DNA of 64,000 nt from Chrysomallon squamiferum (taxonomy: Eukaryota > Mollusca > Gastropoda > Neomphalida > Peltospiridae). Below are positions 22,905-36,148 of this stretch, one piece after another; positions within the stretch are counted from its first letter, which is position 1, and each line of letters starts with the position of its first letter. A program made the translations under genes and the position numbers. A model generated the notes under the pieces. The model was not told the origin of the DNA, ran no database searches, and worked only from the letters and a program-made list of their open reading frames with translations. The DNA lies in NCBI GenBank assembly GCA_012295275.1, contig CM022670.1, forward strand, positions 14,375,862-14,439,861. Direction: 5' to 3'.

Positions 22905-23540
22905 AAGTTTCAGTGCATCACTATTATATTCATTAAAATACACGTGCTATATCACGTGATTAACTAAATACACTGTGGAGTTGACTTGTTTAAGAGACAA
23001 AGGATTGTTCATGGTTAACACGCTGAGTCGAGGCGTGGTTGTCTGAAGGTTGAACCTTCTTCTGAGCGTGCATTCCTGCACTAAATAATTAATTAATTAA
23101 AATTTACTTATTCTTTAATTAATTAATTTATTTATATTTGGATATTAAAATACATACGCATTTTATTAGTGTATGTAAAAGCATAATTTTAAACAGAACT
23201 GTGAATAAGATGGAAGAAAAATCAATTCTTATATCTTTATTTTTATTTATTTTAAATTATTATTTCTGTGAAAATACATTTTTGTACCTCATAATTATTC
23301 ATCATTATGATAATCATCACCATCAACATCAACATCACGCAGCAGGCACTTTAGTCGTTATTACCCCCCTTTACATTAATTAAATAAAGAGTTTGTGATT
23401 TACCACATTCACAACCGCAGCCGTAACTGCATGAACTACTCGTTGTTTACATCATATGAAGTCATCTAACATCAGTAACTCATCCCGGAAGATTCTGGAT
23501 TCTGTAAACCGGATTTATTTTTTGAATGTTAGGTTTCGGG
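22905..23540. repeat. Repeat R, copy 3
   Basis: Lies just upstream of the minus signal exon at 22,841, with an intact TCACGTGA. With its left flank it matches 2,040-3,390 throughout, so the whole receptor 5' region was copied. Confidence 0.75.
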
Positions 23541-23542
23541 TA

Positions 23543-23544
<2 letters not shown>

Positions 23545-23634
<90 letters not shown>
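23545..23634. repeat. (GA)n microsatellite
   Basis: About 44 GA units at the end of repeat R copy 3. Confidence 0.97.
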
Positions 23635-23639
23635 GAGTT

Positions 23640-23916
23640 ATTATTATTATCATATAGTGACTACTATCTTTTCATTCGAGAGCAGTATTGTTGTATAATA
23701 AACTATTGGTAATATAAAGTACATACTGGCATACAATAAACGAACATTTCTGTGGACTCAGTCTTTTAAGAAAAGTTTGGTCAACTGGAGAGATAATTAT
23801 TTGGTCGAAACATGATGTTACACACATATGGACTTCAGTTTTATTATTTTTGATTCTTTTATTATTATAATTATTATTACTACTACTATTACTGTTAATT
23901 CTGCTATTAAAATTAC

Positions 23917-23958
<42 letters not shown>

Positions 23959-24127
23959 CATATAGGGACTATTATCTTTTCATTCGAGGGCAGTATTGTT
24001 GAAATCAATCTAATGGTAATATAATGTGCATACTGGCACAATAAACTAACATTTCTGTCGACTCAGTCTTTTAAAATTTTGTTTTGCCTACTGGAGTGAT
24101 AATTATTTTGTCAAAACATGGAGTTAC
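23640..24127. repeat. Two ~185-bp direct repeats flanking an (ATT)n tract
   Basis: Copies at 23,640-23,825 and 23,950-24,127 share atcttttcattcgag, cagtattgttg, catactggca, aacatttctgt and actcagtctttta. An (ATT)n run lies at 23,918-23,958 between them. No coding content seen. Confidence 0.85.
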
Positions 24128-24129
24128 TA

Positions 24130-25380
24130 CTCATTTAAAAATAAATAAAATAAAATGAATTGTTTTATATATCAACAAATTGATAAATAAATAAATAAAA
24201 ATATAGATAAATAAATAAATGAAATACAAGTATGAGTGAATTAATGAGTAAATAAAGAAAGAAAACATAAGAAAAAAGAAGAAAACACAATATCAGTAAC
24301 TAATATATTATTCAGTTTAAAAGAAAATAACAAAAACTAATAGCTCAAAAAAGAATAATAAAGTAATATAAAAAATAAAAATTAGTCTGCATATACCAAA
24401 AGAAGTAAGAAAATTAAGTGGCTATACGTTTGTCCTAAAACACGACAGGTCGCAGGACCAGTTCAGCTTAGTTCTGTTGCTAAGATATTTACCGTTAAAA
24501 CTAGTGATTTACACCCGACTCTGTGAAAAGTTGTGGCATGTAATTTTCTGTCTATACCGAAGTTCATTTAAATTTTGTCTTGACGAGATGGAATCGCCAT
24601 TCGACATGAGCAGGATAAAGATGGTATCCAGCATTAAATCCTAAATTAAAACTAAATTAAATGTTTTATTTCTCAACTCACCGCTTTCTGTAGTAATGTT
24701 CTCAAGTATTCATTTAGTTGTTGCCTACAAAAAGTGTACATCAGAACCAAATACTTCTTAAATAAAATGGATTATTTGAAATTATTAAAGAACTAACTTT
24801 GAATGTTTATACACAGTAAACAAAAAATAATTAAATGATGTGTTTTCGGTCTTGTCTGAAATCGAAAAGTTTAAATAATACAGCATGTGAAGTAACTATT
24901 ATGTCTATCAGTGTGTGTGTGTGTGTGTGTGTATGTGTGTATATGTGTGTGCATTTGCACTATAAGACGAATTAAAGAAAGAAATATATGAATCAATGAA
25001 TGAATGAATAAATAATTAAATACAAAACAAATGTAATTTAATATTTTCTACTTATTCATTTTAACAGTCTAATGATGATAGATGTTGGTAAATATTCTTA
25101 AATCACTTATTCAGAAGGTAATATTTCAAAAAGAAATTCTAATTATCATTTTCAGTACAATATATTTTGTTTGAAAAAAAAAAGAAATAATTAAACAAAA
25201 ATTAACCGCATTTATTTCTTATTTTTAAATTTCTTTTTAAATTGTTTTCTCTTTCTTAACTTTTTTTATGTTGTACAAAAATTAAAAAAAAATGTAGATT
25301 TTATTTTATTTTTTAGTAATAACGTCATTGTCAATGAGAAATGAAAACAGTAGATAACTCAACTATAATGATTTGTTTTA
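24130..25380. other. Intergenic stretch, no gene seen
   Basis: AT-rich with TAAA patches at 24,140-24,230 and a (GT)n at 24,910-24,935. The segment 24,420-24,620 has visibly higher GC than its surroundings and may be a decayed transposable element, but I cannot assign it. Confidence 0.5.
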
Positions 25381-25390
25381 ATGATGATAC

Positions 25391-25745
25391 CTGTTTAAAT
25401 CAGATTCATCACGAAGGACAGTTCTCTTTAGCTCACCGTAGACTTCACCTTCTACAAAATGCAAGCTTGTACCACTGTAATAGCCATTACCTGTCCCTTG
25501 ACAGACAGTCACGTATCTGGCATCTCCATTACACGTGAAACTCATGACATCCGGAATACTAGATCCATCTTGTCTACGTATCAGTAGCAGTACCACTCTC
25601 GGGCTATTGTCCGACAATCATGTACCTAGCATCAACATTTCTCGTGAAACTCACGACACTGTGTCTTTCCATATAACCAGTGACAGTATCACACGTTTTG
25701 GAATAGTTGGAGTGTTCCTGCATCCAACTGAAAACCTCCTAATTT
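25391..25745 (-). pseudogene. F-lectin exons, internally duplicated
   Basis: Minus strand. One segment (about 25,437-25,620) reads SIPDVMSFTCNGDARYVTVC, then QGTGNGYYSGTSLHFVEGEV and Tyr-G before a GTGAGC donor. DARYVT and the final F-x-E-x-EVY are fucolectin landmarks. A second segment just upstream (25,620-25,745) repeats the same part as TCDTVTGYMERHSVV then SFTRNVDARYMIV and ends in TAG. The two are a tandem copy of the same half-domain in different frames. They adjoin plus-strand EGF and transmembrane exons, so they cannot belong to one gene with those. Confidence 0.65.
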
Positions 25746-25894
25746 TGTTCTTAGACTTTAAAAATAGTCATCAGCTTTATCGTCTGATAATGACTAGTTT
25801 ATGGATAAAATCATATTAAACTTGTCTTTATTTTCTTCTAAAGGATCTTTGGATTAAAGAAATGATTCTGTACCAAGAGATGATTCAATTGCAG

Positions 25895-26040
25895 AATGTC
25901 CTTCTGGTAAATACGGACATAGACGTCTACACAAATGTGATGAAACACATTGCTTCGGTGGTCAGAAATTGATTCAGGAACTGGAAAATGTATCGATGGA
26001 TGTATTCTTCGATGGGATGGAAATTCATATTGTAAATACA
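25895..26040 (+). pseudogene. EGF-like exon with a 1-bp frameshift
   Basis: After acceptor ttcaattgcag the plus strand reads CPSGKYGHRRLHKCDETHC then FGGQK. After loss of one base it continues in another frame as DSGTGKCIDGCILRW then DGNSYCKY. This is an MEGF-type EGF repeat with most cysteines kept. It precedes a transmembrane exon on the same strand. Confidence 0.72.
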
Positions 26041-26041
<1 letters not shown>

Positions 26042-26071
<30 letters not shown>

Positions 26072-26072
26072 A
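26042..26072. repeat. (GT)n microsatellite
   Basis: Short GT run ending in GCGCGC, just after the EGF-like exon. Confidence 0.9.
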
Positions 26073-26168
26073 TATACATATGATGATAATCTTCTTCTTC
26101 AGTGTACTTTATCTCCATTATCAATATAATAATGACTACTTCTTTGGTACTGTTTTTGTTATTATAGC

Positions 26169-26212
<44 letters not shown>
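26169..26212. repeat. (ATT)n microsatellite
   Basis: About fourteen ATT units, upstream of the transmembrane exon. Confidence 0.95.
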
Positions 26213-26248
26213 TCTTTTTTTTAATTATTATTATTATTTTCAAGACAG

Positions 26249-26361
26249 AAAGAAACTGTTACAACTAAACCATCGTGTGAAAACAGAACAATAACAGCTT
26301 TATCAATTACAACGGGAATGTTATCTTTATTTGTGATACCATTCATTATTGTTATTATATG
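26249..26361 (+). pseudogene. Transmembrane exon of a receptor (plus strand)
   Basis: Plus strand, between acceptor tttcaagacag and donor GTAAGT. It reads KETVTTKPSCENRTITALSI, then TTGMLSLFVIPFIIVIIW. The 20-residue hydrophobic run after a Thr/Asn-rich stalk fits a single-pass receptor membrane segment, and the phase continues past Trp. The following phosphatase D1 exons are not present; the next recognisable exon is a D2 exon at 27,580. The exon looks intact but the gene is not. Confidence 0.7.
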
Positions 26362-26364
26362 GTA

Positions 26365-27570
26365 AGTCTAAATTAATGTAAAAAACTATTTTTTTAACTG
26401 TAATAAAGAAAATATTGCTCTACGGTTCCACAGTTATATAGATATAAATTATTTAAATGCATTGTAAAAAGGAAATGTAAAATATTTATACTACAAAAAT
26501 TTCAAATTCATACATTCACACAGCAACCTTTCTGCTAATATATGTTTGGATGTCCTAGTGTTATTAATATGTTTATTAAAATCACAATTTTATACAAAAT
26601 AAGGAGCCTAAGCTGATTGTTGTAACAACTAGATTCTAGGCTGCAACGCAGAACAGCAGCTACTTCGTCAGCAGTCTACATGGATTTGGATGAAAACCTA
26701 AATTGAGAAACTAGAAATGATTATCAGTGAAATACGACAGATAATTATGACAGGTAATGTTGACATTTGAGTATGATGTTATTGTTACAATCACAAATCA
26801 TAAACTATTTTAATTTAACGTTAATTTGTTTTGATGCAGTTATTACATTACTTTACACAATAAACTGACATTTAACATATATTTACGATGGTGAATTTAC
26901 TTATTATTCGACATACTACTTGTATAATAATGCAGGTATTTTTTCTAATATTAACTGATTATTCATGATTATCTATAATTCAAAAACATTTCTGTTTTGT
27001 AGTTTGATTACAATCACTGCATCGTATCGTTTCAAAACTATATGTTTTTCACTAATGTTTTATTTCAATGCGCTTGAATGCATTGATTATTAAATAATTA
27101 AGGGCAGCTGTTTAACTGTTGAACAGAAACAGCTAATAAATACCAAGTCTGGGTTCATTGGTTGTCAAAACTTCTTCGTTCTGCGCATGCCTACATTTAA
27201 TCTTCGGGAAATGTTTTCTTTCCTGTTGGTAAATAGTATTAATGATTTTTTTTTTTTTAATTACCTTTCTCATCAGTTATAACTATTAAACCAAAACTGT
27301 TAAACCTTCTTGAACCATTTATTAAAACCTTTACAGCCATCTTCTAATGAATGATAACCTACATAATATGTTTTGAGCTTTTCTATTGCTAAATATATTC
27401 GTTGTAGTGATTTAAATTTTCAGATGATTTACTATTAATTTTGTCACTTGTCAAAACCGTCCAAACAGGACGCCGGATATTTGGTCCGGTACCTGTATGT
27501 ATATATATATATATATATAACATTATTATTAGTATTGGGATCGCGATGGTATGAATGCAGGTTAATGTTG
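26365..27570. other. No gene seen
   Basis: AT-rich sequence between the transmembrane and D2 exons, where D1 exons would be expected. No WPD or HCSAG coding segment is visible on either strand. A (TA)n lies at 27,499-27,520. Confidence 0.55.
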
Positions 27571-27579
27571 TAATAACAG

Positions 27580-27715
27580 AGGCCTGAAGGGCAGCGTTAC
27601 TGTATTCACGGATGGTTGCCAGACACTGATTCTGTAACACTGGTAACCTGTCTTACAACAAGCAGTGAAAAATTACAAGAAGAGAAAATCTCAACAGACT
27701 GTTTGTTTTGTGTAG
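27580..27715 (+). pseudogene. Phosphatase D2 exon, plus-strand copy 1
   Basis: After acceptor gtaataacag it reads RPEGQRYCIHGWLPDTDSVT then LVTCLTTSSEKLQEEKIST. This matches the D2 exon of the intact gene at 58,437-58,588, where Gly-Trp-Leu-Pro stands in place of the catalytic WPD. The 3' third diverges and no matching donor is seen. The next exon with the P-loop remnant is missing. Confidence 0.7.
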
Positions 27716-27752
27716 AGGTTGGCGACAAACCAAACATGACTGTGAAGACATT

Positions 27753-27863
<111 letters not shown>

Positions 27864-27869
27864 TAATAT

Positions 27870-29580
27870 GTGTGTCTATATAAATTCATTTACATACACA
27901 TTGCTATATTTTCACTGAGCGAATGGTAATCAGATTTTATAAATACATATTTTCTGTCGGTATTCACAAAAAAATAAAATAAAATGAAATAAAAAATGAT
28001 ATGATTTACATTAGTTTTCGTTTGAGATGTTTCTGATGAAATTTTAAAATAAACTGAACACTTCCTTAAGCTCAACCAAAAAAGCCAACCACACAAATAG
28101 TTTACAGAATCAAAAGCTATGTTTTAAACCCGAACTAAGAATAATTATTGTACAAGTGCTGAATGTTTTGTTTGTGTGCTTATTTCAGTCCTTTTATGGA
28201 TAATTTTCTAATTAATCCTTTCTATGTATTCAGTGAAAAAAGATATGGTAACCGCCGATAGATGCCTGTATATTTTAAATACATCGTCGGTGTTGAAATA
28301 TCAACTATATATAATATACTACATTCTCCTGGAATCTGAATATGACATACAGGTGTACAAACTAATAAATTCCATATTTCTAGTTGAAAATTTTATTATA
28401 ACTATTGTTTCTTCTGATATTAATTATGAACAATCAAAAAACAAAATAAAATAAAGAAATATCTAATATGTCTAAACAAAAACAACATATACACTAAATT
28501 ACAAAAATACACGTTTTTTTTCCCTTTGTTATGACCTTATACCTGAAGCATATGAGGTTAAAACACGCGCACACACACACGCACACACACAGATATATAA
28601 AGATGCGCCCACATACAAAAAATACGTACATACATTCATGCATACATAGATACATATATATTTTAATAAAACGAAATATAATTATAATATTTATTTATGA
28701 ATGACTTCCTTATTAATCTGTGCACAAATATTATTTTCTGAATGAGAGATAAATAAAGAAAACAAGGTAAACACGTCTAGCAAAGAGAAAAATTACCAGG
28801 TAAAAAATAAATTTGAATTTTCAGCATTATATACTGAGTATAAAACTGTATACATATAAAATCGCTGAAATGTAGCACGAAATTAATAAAAAAAATAAAA
28901 TGAATGACTAAATAAATAAAATAATGAAAAAAAGAAGAAAAGAAACAATGACTAATTTCAAAAACAAAGCCAAAAGTCAACAATTGAGACATATGTGTAT
29001 GTACCTATAAATGAGAAAGAAAGATTATATGACAGAACAGATTAAAGTAACAATCATACATATCAGTATACCTAACAAAAACAAACACTAATATTCCAGA
29101 TAGACAGCACATCACAATACCTGTCAACAAACAAAATTATTGGTAAATATCAAATAAATCATTGTAAAATATTTTATGCATCTTTCTTCATGTATATGAA
29201 TTGAACTATTTTATGAGAAGTATTTGTCAAGGTCCAAAACTTTAGCGGCTTTATGAGTAAATTATAACTGGCGTAATAAGGATAAAGACACAAATAAAAT
29301 ATTTAACACTAGTGTATTCTTAATTCACAATACAATATTACAAGTACTGTCATATATAAATAACAAAATTATGAACATTACATAAAACTGTTTAAGTAGT
29401 GCGATTAGAACCTTTATCGACACATTGTTTGAAATCATCTTATGTAACCGCTGCCAACAAATATTGTCTGTATACTACCAGAACCATCGCAGATCACAGA
29501 AGCAAAATCAAAACAAAAAGTAATTCACAGTCAAGAACTAATATTAGTGAGTAAATTATTTTAATTATGTATACACAAAC
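27870..29580. other. No gene seen
   Basis: AT-rich sequence with CACA and CATA patches at 28,565-28,660 and TAAA patches near 28,880-28,940. It is alignable by eye with 55.56-57.35 kb and carries no conserved reading frame. Confidence 0.55.
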
Positions 29581-29581
29581 T

Positions 29582-29668
29582 TCAGTTGTGAGATGTAGGA
29601 CAGTTGGCGTTCACTGAGGAAGATTCAATATTGAAAGAAGCCAAGTTGCAGAAGAACACGAAGTCATC
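29582..29668 (-). pseudogene. Orphan last exon of a receptor phosphatase
   Basis: Minus strand, 87 nt, after acceptor tattccag. It reads DDFVFFCNLASFNIESSSVN then ANCPTSHN and TGA. It is the same length as, and nearly identical to, the last exon of the intact gene at 57,359-57,445. No other phosphatase exon lies upstream; the next sequence is block 2. Confidence 0.75.
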
Positions 29669-29812
29669 CTGGAATACAAAATATAAATGCACATTAATCT
29701 ATACGACTAGAACACTACATGTTTTGGTTAATCTGACTATCAGAGGCACATCACTGCATCAATCAATCCACCCAGTCAGTAGCATGACAGAATTAAACTC
29801 GCTTAGTTCGTA

Positions 29813-29814
<2 letters not shown>

Positions 29815-29862
<48 letters not shown>

Positions 29863-29864
29863 CA
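29815..29864. repeat. (CA)n microsatellite
   Basis: CA run with one interruption, at the right end of the duplicated unit. Confidence 0.95.
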
Positions 29865-30442
29865 TCAACAACTACGCAGAAAAGCCACACATTTCAATAT
29901 ACGCATTATGTTTATAAATAAATAACGAATGCTGCTTCTTTGTCATCTAAACGATATTCAGGTTTTAGATGTTATTCAGAATCCGTAAATCCGAGAGGTT
30001 TCTTTACAAACAATTCGGTAAAACGTTAGAATATATTAAAAAAAAAAAAAATCCCTGTTTTGCTTCGAGAGTTTAGTTGACTGATAAGCTGATTAATTCA
30101 GACAGACCGGCAGACTAATGGACAGAGAGATATACCAATTTTTTGTTTTCGTTTCATCTAGTGTACATTTTAATAAAAGGAATTTACAGAAATTCACAAG
30201 TTTACAAAGTTGACTTAACTTAGCGATCACATTACTTCCTAGATGTTGAAATCGCCAAGCGAGAAATGACAGATTGAAACATGATATGATAATGTACTAA
30301 TTACTTTAGCATTTGTGTTTCTTGTGGGATTAATACTAATTATAATGTTGATTAAAACAAATCTTTGTTATACTCATAATACTAAAACAGTTATAAACGA
30401 CAGGCCTATATCACAGTATTATTAATTTACAGGTGTATAAAA

Positions 30443-30560
<118 letters not shown>

Positions 30561-31099
30561 TCTTAAATCTTTGTCACTCTTTACTCGCTTGCACACATTA
30601 TTTCAGAAGAAATTCTTTAGTGAATAATAATAATTCTTTATAACGCTCAAAGCAGAACAAATACTGTTTTAAAATGTTTTGGTGTGCGAGTTACTTTAAC
30701 ATTTGTGGTATACAAATATTATTATGTTACAAGTGAAATGTGATTTGTTTATAAATAAGTGTTATTATTAATTCATTGTTTTATTTGCATCTGACAAAAG
30801 TGCATCAGCCTATCAAAGGGTTTATGCTACTATTTCCTCATATTTCCTAATGACCTATATTTGCTATTTTAACGCTGTTACTTCAAAGTTATTCCACGTT
30901 GCATATTTGTCCGATAAGCATTTTATTTAATGTCAAAGTAAATGTTACAATAAATAATAAAAAATAAAGTGTGTGCATGTGTGTCTGTCTTTATACATAT
31001 GCATTCTTTATCATAATTTTCAATTTATCTTTAATATTAGATCATTTCTTATGACATGCCCACAAATGCTCAAAAGTTAATAACAAGATATTTAATTAC

Positions 31100-31178
31100 C
31101 ATATTTGGCTGTCGTCTGTCTTGACTGTAAATTCAAAAAATAAATTTTTAACTGAAGACTTACGCACATTCTGGCCAT
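31100..31178 (-). pseudogene. Signal-peptide exon of the receptor family (copy 4)
   Basis: Minus strand, 79 nt, ATG at 31,178 in gccATGG. The leader starts MARMCVSLQLKIYFLNLQS and the donor is GTAATT, weaker than in copy 2. A Lys in the hydrophobic core (Phe-Ile to Leu-Lys) would weaken it as a signal. Downstream on the minus strand come only a (CT)n tract and the orphan phosphatase exon at 29.6 kb. Confidence 0.68.
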
Positions 31179-31528
31179 GGCAAAAATACTTGGTACACAA
31201 TAAGTCAAGTGTGATTGTATTTTTAAAGAAGAAAATTTCCCATAAATCATCTGTGTAAAAAGATACACATAGAGTAGTGAAAAATGCATAACAAACATAT
31301 TTGAATAAGGATGCGAATAATGCACATTTTTGTTTTCAATACAGAACGATAAGCATTAGTAAATATTATTTCGTGGACATTGAGATAAGACATAATAAAA
31401 CACAATAATTACTGCAACTAATGATACGTGTTTTGATAAAGTACTTTTTAATATAATATAATGTCGTATAACATAATACAATATCATATCATATAAAAAT
31501 ATAATATACAGGATATGGTAAATTTTCA

Positions 31529-31529
<1 letters not shown>

Positions 31530-31585
<56 letters not shown>

Positions 31586-31586
31586 T
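31530..31586. repeat. (TAA)n microsatellite
   Basis: About eighteen units, the block 2 counterpart of 6,742-6,807. Confidence 0.96.
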
Positions 31587-31739
31587 TAACAAAATAAAAA
31601 TAATAACAATAATTACTATCTTATTGTGAGGAAAACATATTTCATTTTACACAATGATCAGTGTAATTTTAGCTTTTTAATAAGATTAATTATACATATA
31701 TATATTTATAAATTAAAAATAAATAAATAAAAACATATG

Positions 31740-31790
31740 TATATTATTTATTTATTTATTTATTATTTTATTTATTTATTTATTTCTATA
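31740..31790. repeat. (TTTA)n microsatellite
   Basis: Imperfect TTTA/TTAT units with a mirrored (AAAT)n just before it (31,715-31,730). Next to the decayed plus-strand terminal exon. Confidence 0.92.
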
Positions 31791-32099
31791 TATTTCAGGA
31801 CTCAATCTTTGTGTGAGTGGAAATGTCCGATACAGTTTCTTTGTAATAACGTTTGTCGGAGTTAAGTCCTTGGTACTGACTGATACGACAGCCTGAATGT
31901 ATATACTGAAAAGAGCCTCAGTTTTTGGTATATAATTCTGTTTTGACTAGGAATGCTTAATTTATCTCTCTTCGATCTCCATATGACGAAATGAAAAAGT
32001 AATAAAAAGAAAACAAAAGCAAAAATCGGATTAGACGCTTAGTGCTTCAGAAGGCACTGACAAAAATGGAGAAAGTTCAGTGTTTATATCATAAATAGC

Positions 32100-34120
32100 A
32101 ATAACAACGAACTATGGGATTATCAAGCTTATATCTGATACTTTTTAAATAATAGAAATGCACAGTTCTACAGATTAGATTATAAACTCAGTTAAACATA
32201 TATTTATATATGAATTTTATCACATGTAGAAGCAACAGTCGTACAAATTCGATTACTTATTAAGCTGTCTCACATGTTTTATTTTACATATTTAATTACT
32301 TACACAGATATATCTCATGTATCTCGTTTCACATATTTAATTACTTATTCAGATATATCTTACATGTCTTATTTTAAACATTTGCTTTGTTTTATTTATA
32401 CATTTCGACATACATACACATGTACATAGATAGAAACGTGCATACATGTAGGCATGCACAGATACACATACTCAGATATGTACTTAGATACAAACATACA
32501 TACATACATAATACATACATGCATACATACATACATGCATACATGCATACATACAGACATATATAATTATACATTATGTTAGTGTAATTTACGAATGGAA
32601 TATTTTACATGTCAAACTGTAGTACGTGTATCTATTTCTTTACTTTGTAAACGAGAACGAAAGATAATACGTTAAAGTCTAAATCACACGCTATCATCTA
32701 TAATAGTTAACAAACGAAGCATTTTACGATTGAATTGACAAAAAAAATGGACAACAAAAAAAAAAAAAATATCCTATATAATGTTTCCATACGTAATCTT
32801 TTCAATCGGTTATCAGAATAACTTGTGCTGCCTATTTAAATTTAGCTTGTATTATTGTAAAATAATCTTAGTAAGAAAGATTGTGGGGGTTTCTCTGCTG
32901 CGTAAATGTGTTTTTCTAGTTGACAATTTAATTTTCCATATATGGGCTCGTTCTGGATAAGTGTTCATTTTCTAGCTTTTAGTTTAATTGCGTAACGAGG
33001 ACAGACGTTTACTCGATCTAGTCAGCAATACAAATAATATCAGTTGATCAACTCTTTCAAATTTAATATTTAGTAGATTATTGTGTGTCGATTTCCAGGC
33101 TTTACTCATAAGAAACGCGATTCTGCTTGTCAAAAGTATCTTGCCCCACGCTGTCAGGGAGATAGCGTTGTCTGTCCAACAATTTGTTAGTGTGTTAGTA
33201 TGTTAGTAGATTACCGATAATGAATGAATGAGTAAGAACAGTACGAAGTAGTATTACATGAGTTATTGGGTCTCACACTGAACATATTACAACACGATCA
33301 TTTATTTACAATCTCATAAGTTATATTTGGTTAGAACAATGTTCATTTGTCGAATAAAGCACTGCCCATTCTAAAAAACTGAGTTTGTCTGTGTGTGTGT
33401 TTATGGAGAATAAATTGTTACAGTCGAGAAATTTCAACTTTCTTCTGTGAGCTCTTCTAACCTACGCAAGACTGATAAACAAAGACCGTGTTTGTACATT
33501 CCCAATTTATCTATGAAATGTGTACTTAAAATATACCTTACAGCTAACTGAAACTATATAGCTGGTATTATTGTTTAAAACATCTACAGAGAAGTTGTTA
33601 ACCGGGAAGGAGTCACGGTTAACTGAACACGAATTCGTGGCTTTAACTCGCTTTGTTACTTTTCATGTGCTGCTATGCAATAAGGCTAACTTTGAACATG
33701 CAAACTACGAGTACATGTATGCAGTGAAAATTATTAACTGAGTTTATATTAGTCTGTTATAAATTATATATATATGAAGATGATTATGATGATGATGGTG
33801 ATAAAATAATATTAATAGCATTGTTTGCGTCATTGTGTGAATTGCAAGTAGATATGTTGATATTGTACAGATGATCATACATTTTATCCAGAAGCAGAAC
33901 ACGAATTATAGCTAGTTAATTATTTGTGTGAGATGTACAACAAACAAAACAGAAATAGTAGCCACTACATTTAATTTGTCAATGAATGTGTGTTTTATTG
34001 ACGATTTTAGTTCTTACTATTGAAAGTAGCTGGTAATTAAAGTAAAGCAACAACTGGCATCGATATAAACTATTGGTTTTCAATACGATTAATCTTCATA
34101 TATAACATTTTATTTGTTTA
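32100..34120. other. Non-coding part of block 2, no gene seen
   Basis: Counterpart of 7.3-9.3 kb. (CATA)n-rich sequence at 32,410-32,560. No conserved reading frame. Confidence 0.6.
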
Positions 34121-34124
34121 GAAA

Positions 34125-34765
34125 GTTTGAGTGCATCACTATTATTGTCGCTGAAGTAAACATGCTGGATCACTTGATTAGCTAAATACACTGTGGAGTT
34201 GACTTGTTTGAGAGACAAAGATGTGTTCAAGGTTAACACGCTGAGTCGAGGCGAGGTTGGTGCAGCATGAATCAGTCTCTGAGAGTATTCATTCCTACAA
34301 CGAATAATTAATTAATTTATTTATTCTTGGGTATTTAATAATAGAGACATGCTCATACATGTTTTGTACATACATGTTTTGGTTGAATATATAAATTCAA
34401 CTTGCTAATGGGAACTGTCAATAAAACGAAATAAAAATCAATATACATATTTGTACATTAAATGTATTAAAATTGTTTTTATTTTTAATTATAATTTGTT
34501 TGAAGAAATTTTTCTCTTATTTGTCATCAACATCGTCATCATCTTGCAGCAGGCATTTCAGCCAGTATTACCATCTCTACCATTAAATCAATAAACAGAT
34601 TGGGATTAAGCCTGTTAAACAAATTAGTGAAGCCGCACCCGTGACTCCTTCAACTACACGTCGTTTACATTATAGCCAAGTCATCTGCGATCAGTTTCTC
34701 AACCGGGAAGTTTCTTTATTCTGTAAACCGGATTTAACTTGTGAATATTAGCTTTCGAATACACA
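34125..34765. repeat. Repeat R, copy 4
   Basis: Block 2 copy, with no adjacent signal exon and the E-box changed to TCACTTGA as in block 1. Confidence 0.7.
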
Positions 34766-35270
34766 GTATTGCGTGTTGGTGAATAACAAGGTAGTTTTAT
34801 TTTGAAAAAGAAATTAGGTCGGTTACTCAGGGGCGTATTATACTTTAGGTAGACAGGTTTTCCGAAAGGGAACGTAAATGTTTATAATTTGAAATTGTAA
34901 GTTTTATATATATATATATTTCAGATTGTTCAGAAAGAGAAAAAGAAAGAAAGCAATATTAGTCTGAGTGTTATCAAAGAGTTTCTCCAAATATATTGTT
35001 TGCTTTTCTTGTACACTTGAGTAATAATATCAACAACAACACTAATTATTAAGAAGAAAAACATTATACATTTGAATTTCTCTTCTTAAATTAAACGACA
35101 GAAATGGTTACGCTAGAATTACCATAAAGTAGATCGTGGGATAAAAACCACTAAGGATAAAGATGATGATCATAATAATACTGATGATGACGATCCATTT
35201 TAAATTGTTGAATTGAAGAAGCTGACGACGACGATGATGATGAAGTGAAAGTTGTAATGATCATGACAGT

Positions 35271-35361
35271 GTTTCAACAAATGCACCATGTGATGTATAG
35301 TATGGAAACTGTGGTACTGAGGAATGTCAGGCAGGCTGGAAAGGAACTGACTGTTCCCAAG
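35271..35361 (+). pseudogene. EGF-like exon with TAG (block 2)
   Basis: Plus strand, reading VSTNAPCDV, TAG, YGNCGTEECQAGWKGTDCSQ, then a GTTGAT donor. The intact version of the first half, CDVQYGNC, is seen at 36.6 kb, so the stop replaces Gln. Confidence 0.65.
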
Positions 35362-35734
35362 GTTGATGTCTTTTAGATATTTTACATATTTTTCTAATTT
35401 GCAATATATTCATGAAACTGTGCAATAAAAAAAAATATAGTTAAAGCCATTTTCTTTAATTCTTTTACAATGCATCTTTTTTAACACTGCTTAATAAAAA
35501 GATTGAAATATCTTTTAATATCTGCTTAGTCCCTTCGTCTGTATCGAGTTTGATCGTTCGGTTTAGCTGTTACTTGGTGTTTATTTGGTGAATTAGTAAT
35601 CATTTCATTAATTTAGTGTACACTTGACCATTTTTGAGAATAGGCATTCGTCATTTATGTTCGTACAATTATTAATCTCTTTCCAGCAATCATTTTAGTA
35701 TCTACGTACGTACGTAAATGTAACAAAAATTGTA

Positions 35735-35831
35735 GAGATCGTCAATTTTAGAAACTCCTGTGTTGTACAGTATGGAAATTGTGGTACTAATGGATGTCAG
35801 ACAGGATGGAAAGGAAATGACTATACAAAAG
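35735..35831 (+). pseudogene. EGF-like exon, open but missing a cysteine (block 2)
   Basis: Plus strand, reading CVVQYGNCGTNGCQTGWKGN then DYTK before GTACAC. The final Cys of the domain is Tyr, so one disulfide cannot form. No stop in the recognisable part. Confidence 0.6.
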
Positions 35832-36059
35832 GTACACATATTTTATACATTTTTCTACTTGCAAATATTCATGTAATTATGTTGTTAAATTTATTTATTT
35901 CATAAAAACAAAAAATCTTTTTAAAAATCTGTTTTTCTTAAACATTATTTTTTAATAGAAGTACGGGGCTTTATGTATTTAAACGAATTTACTTGTAAGC
36001 TGTAAAATGTTACTTTTAAGTACTGATTTTAGTCAGATATTATTTCTATATCAGCTTGT

Positions 36060-36148
36060 ACATATTATACCAGTTACGGACGAAACTTTAACAAACTGTG
36101 TTACCAGTGGATGCCAGGCAGGCTGGAAATGAATAGACTGTAATCAAG
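36060..36148 (+). pseudogene. EGF-like exon with TGA (block 2)
   Basis: Plus strand, reading CVTSGCQAGWK, TGA, IDCNQ before GTTCAC. The Gly codon after GWK is the stop. The same TGA is kept in blocks 1 and 3. Confidence 0.62.
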
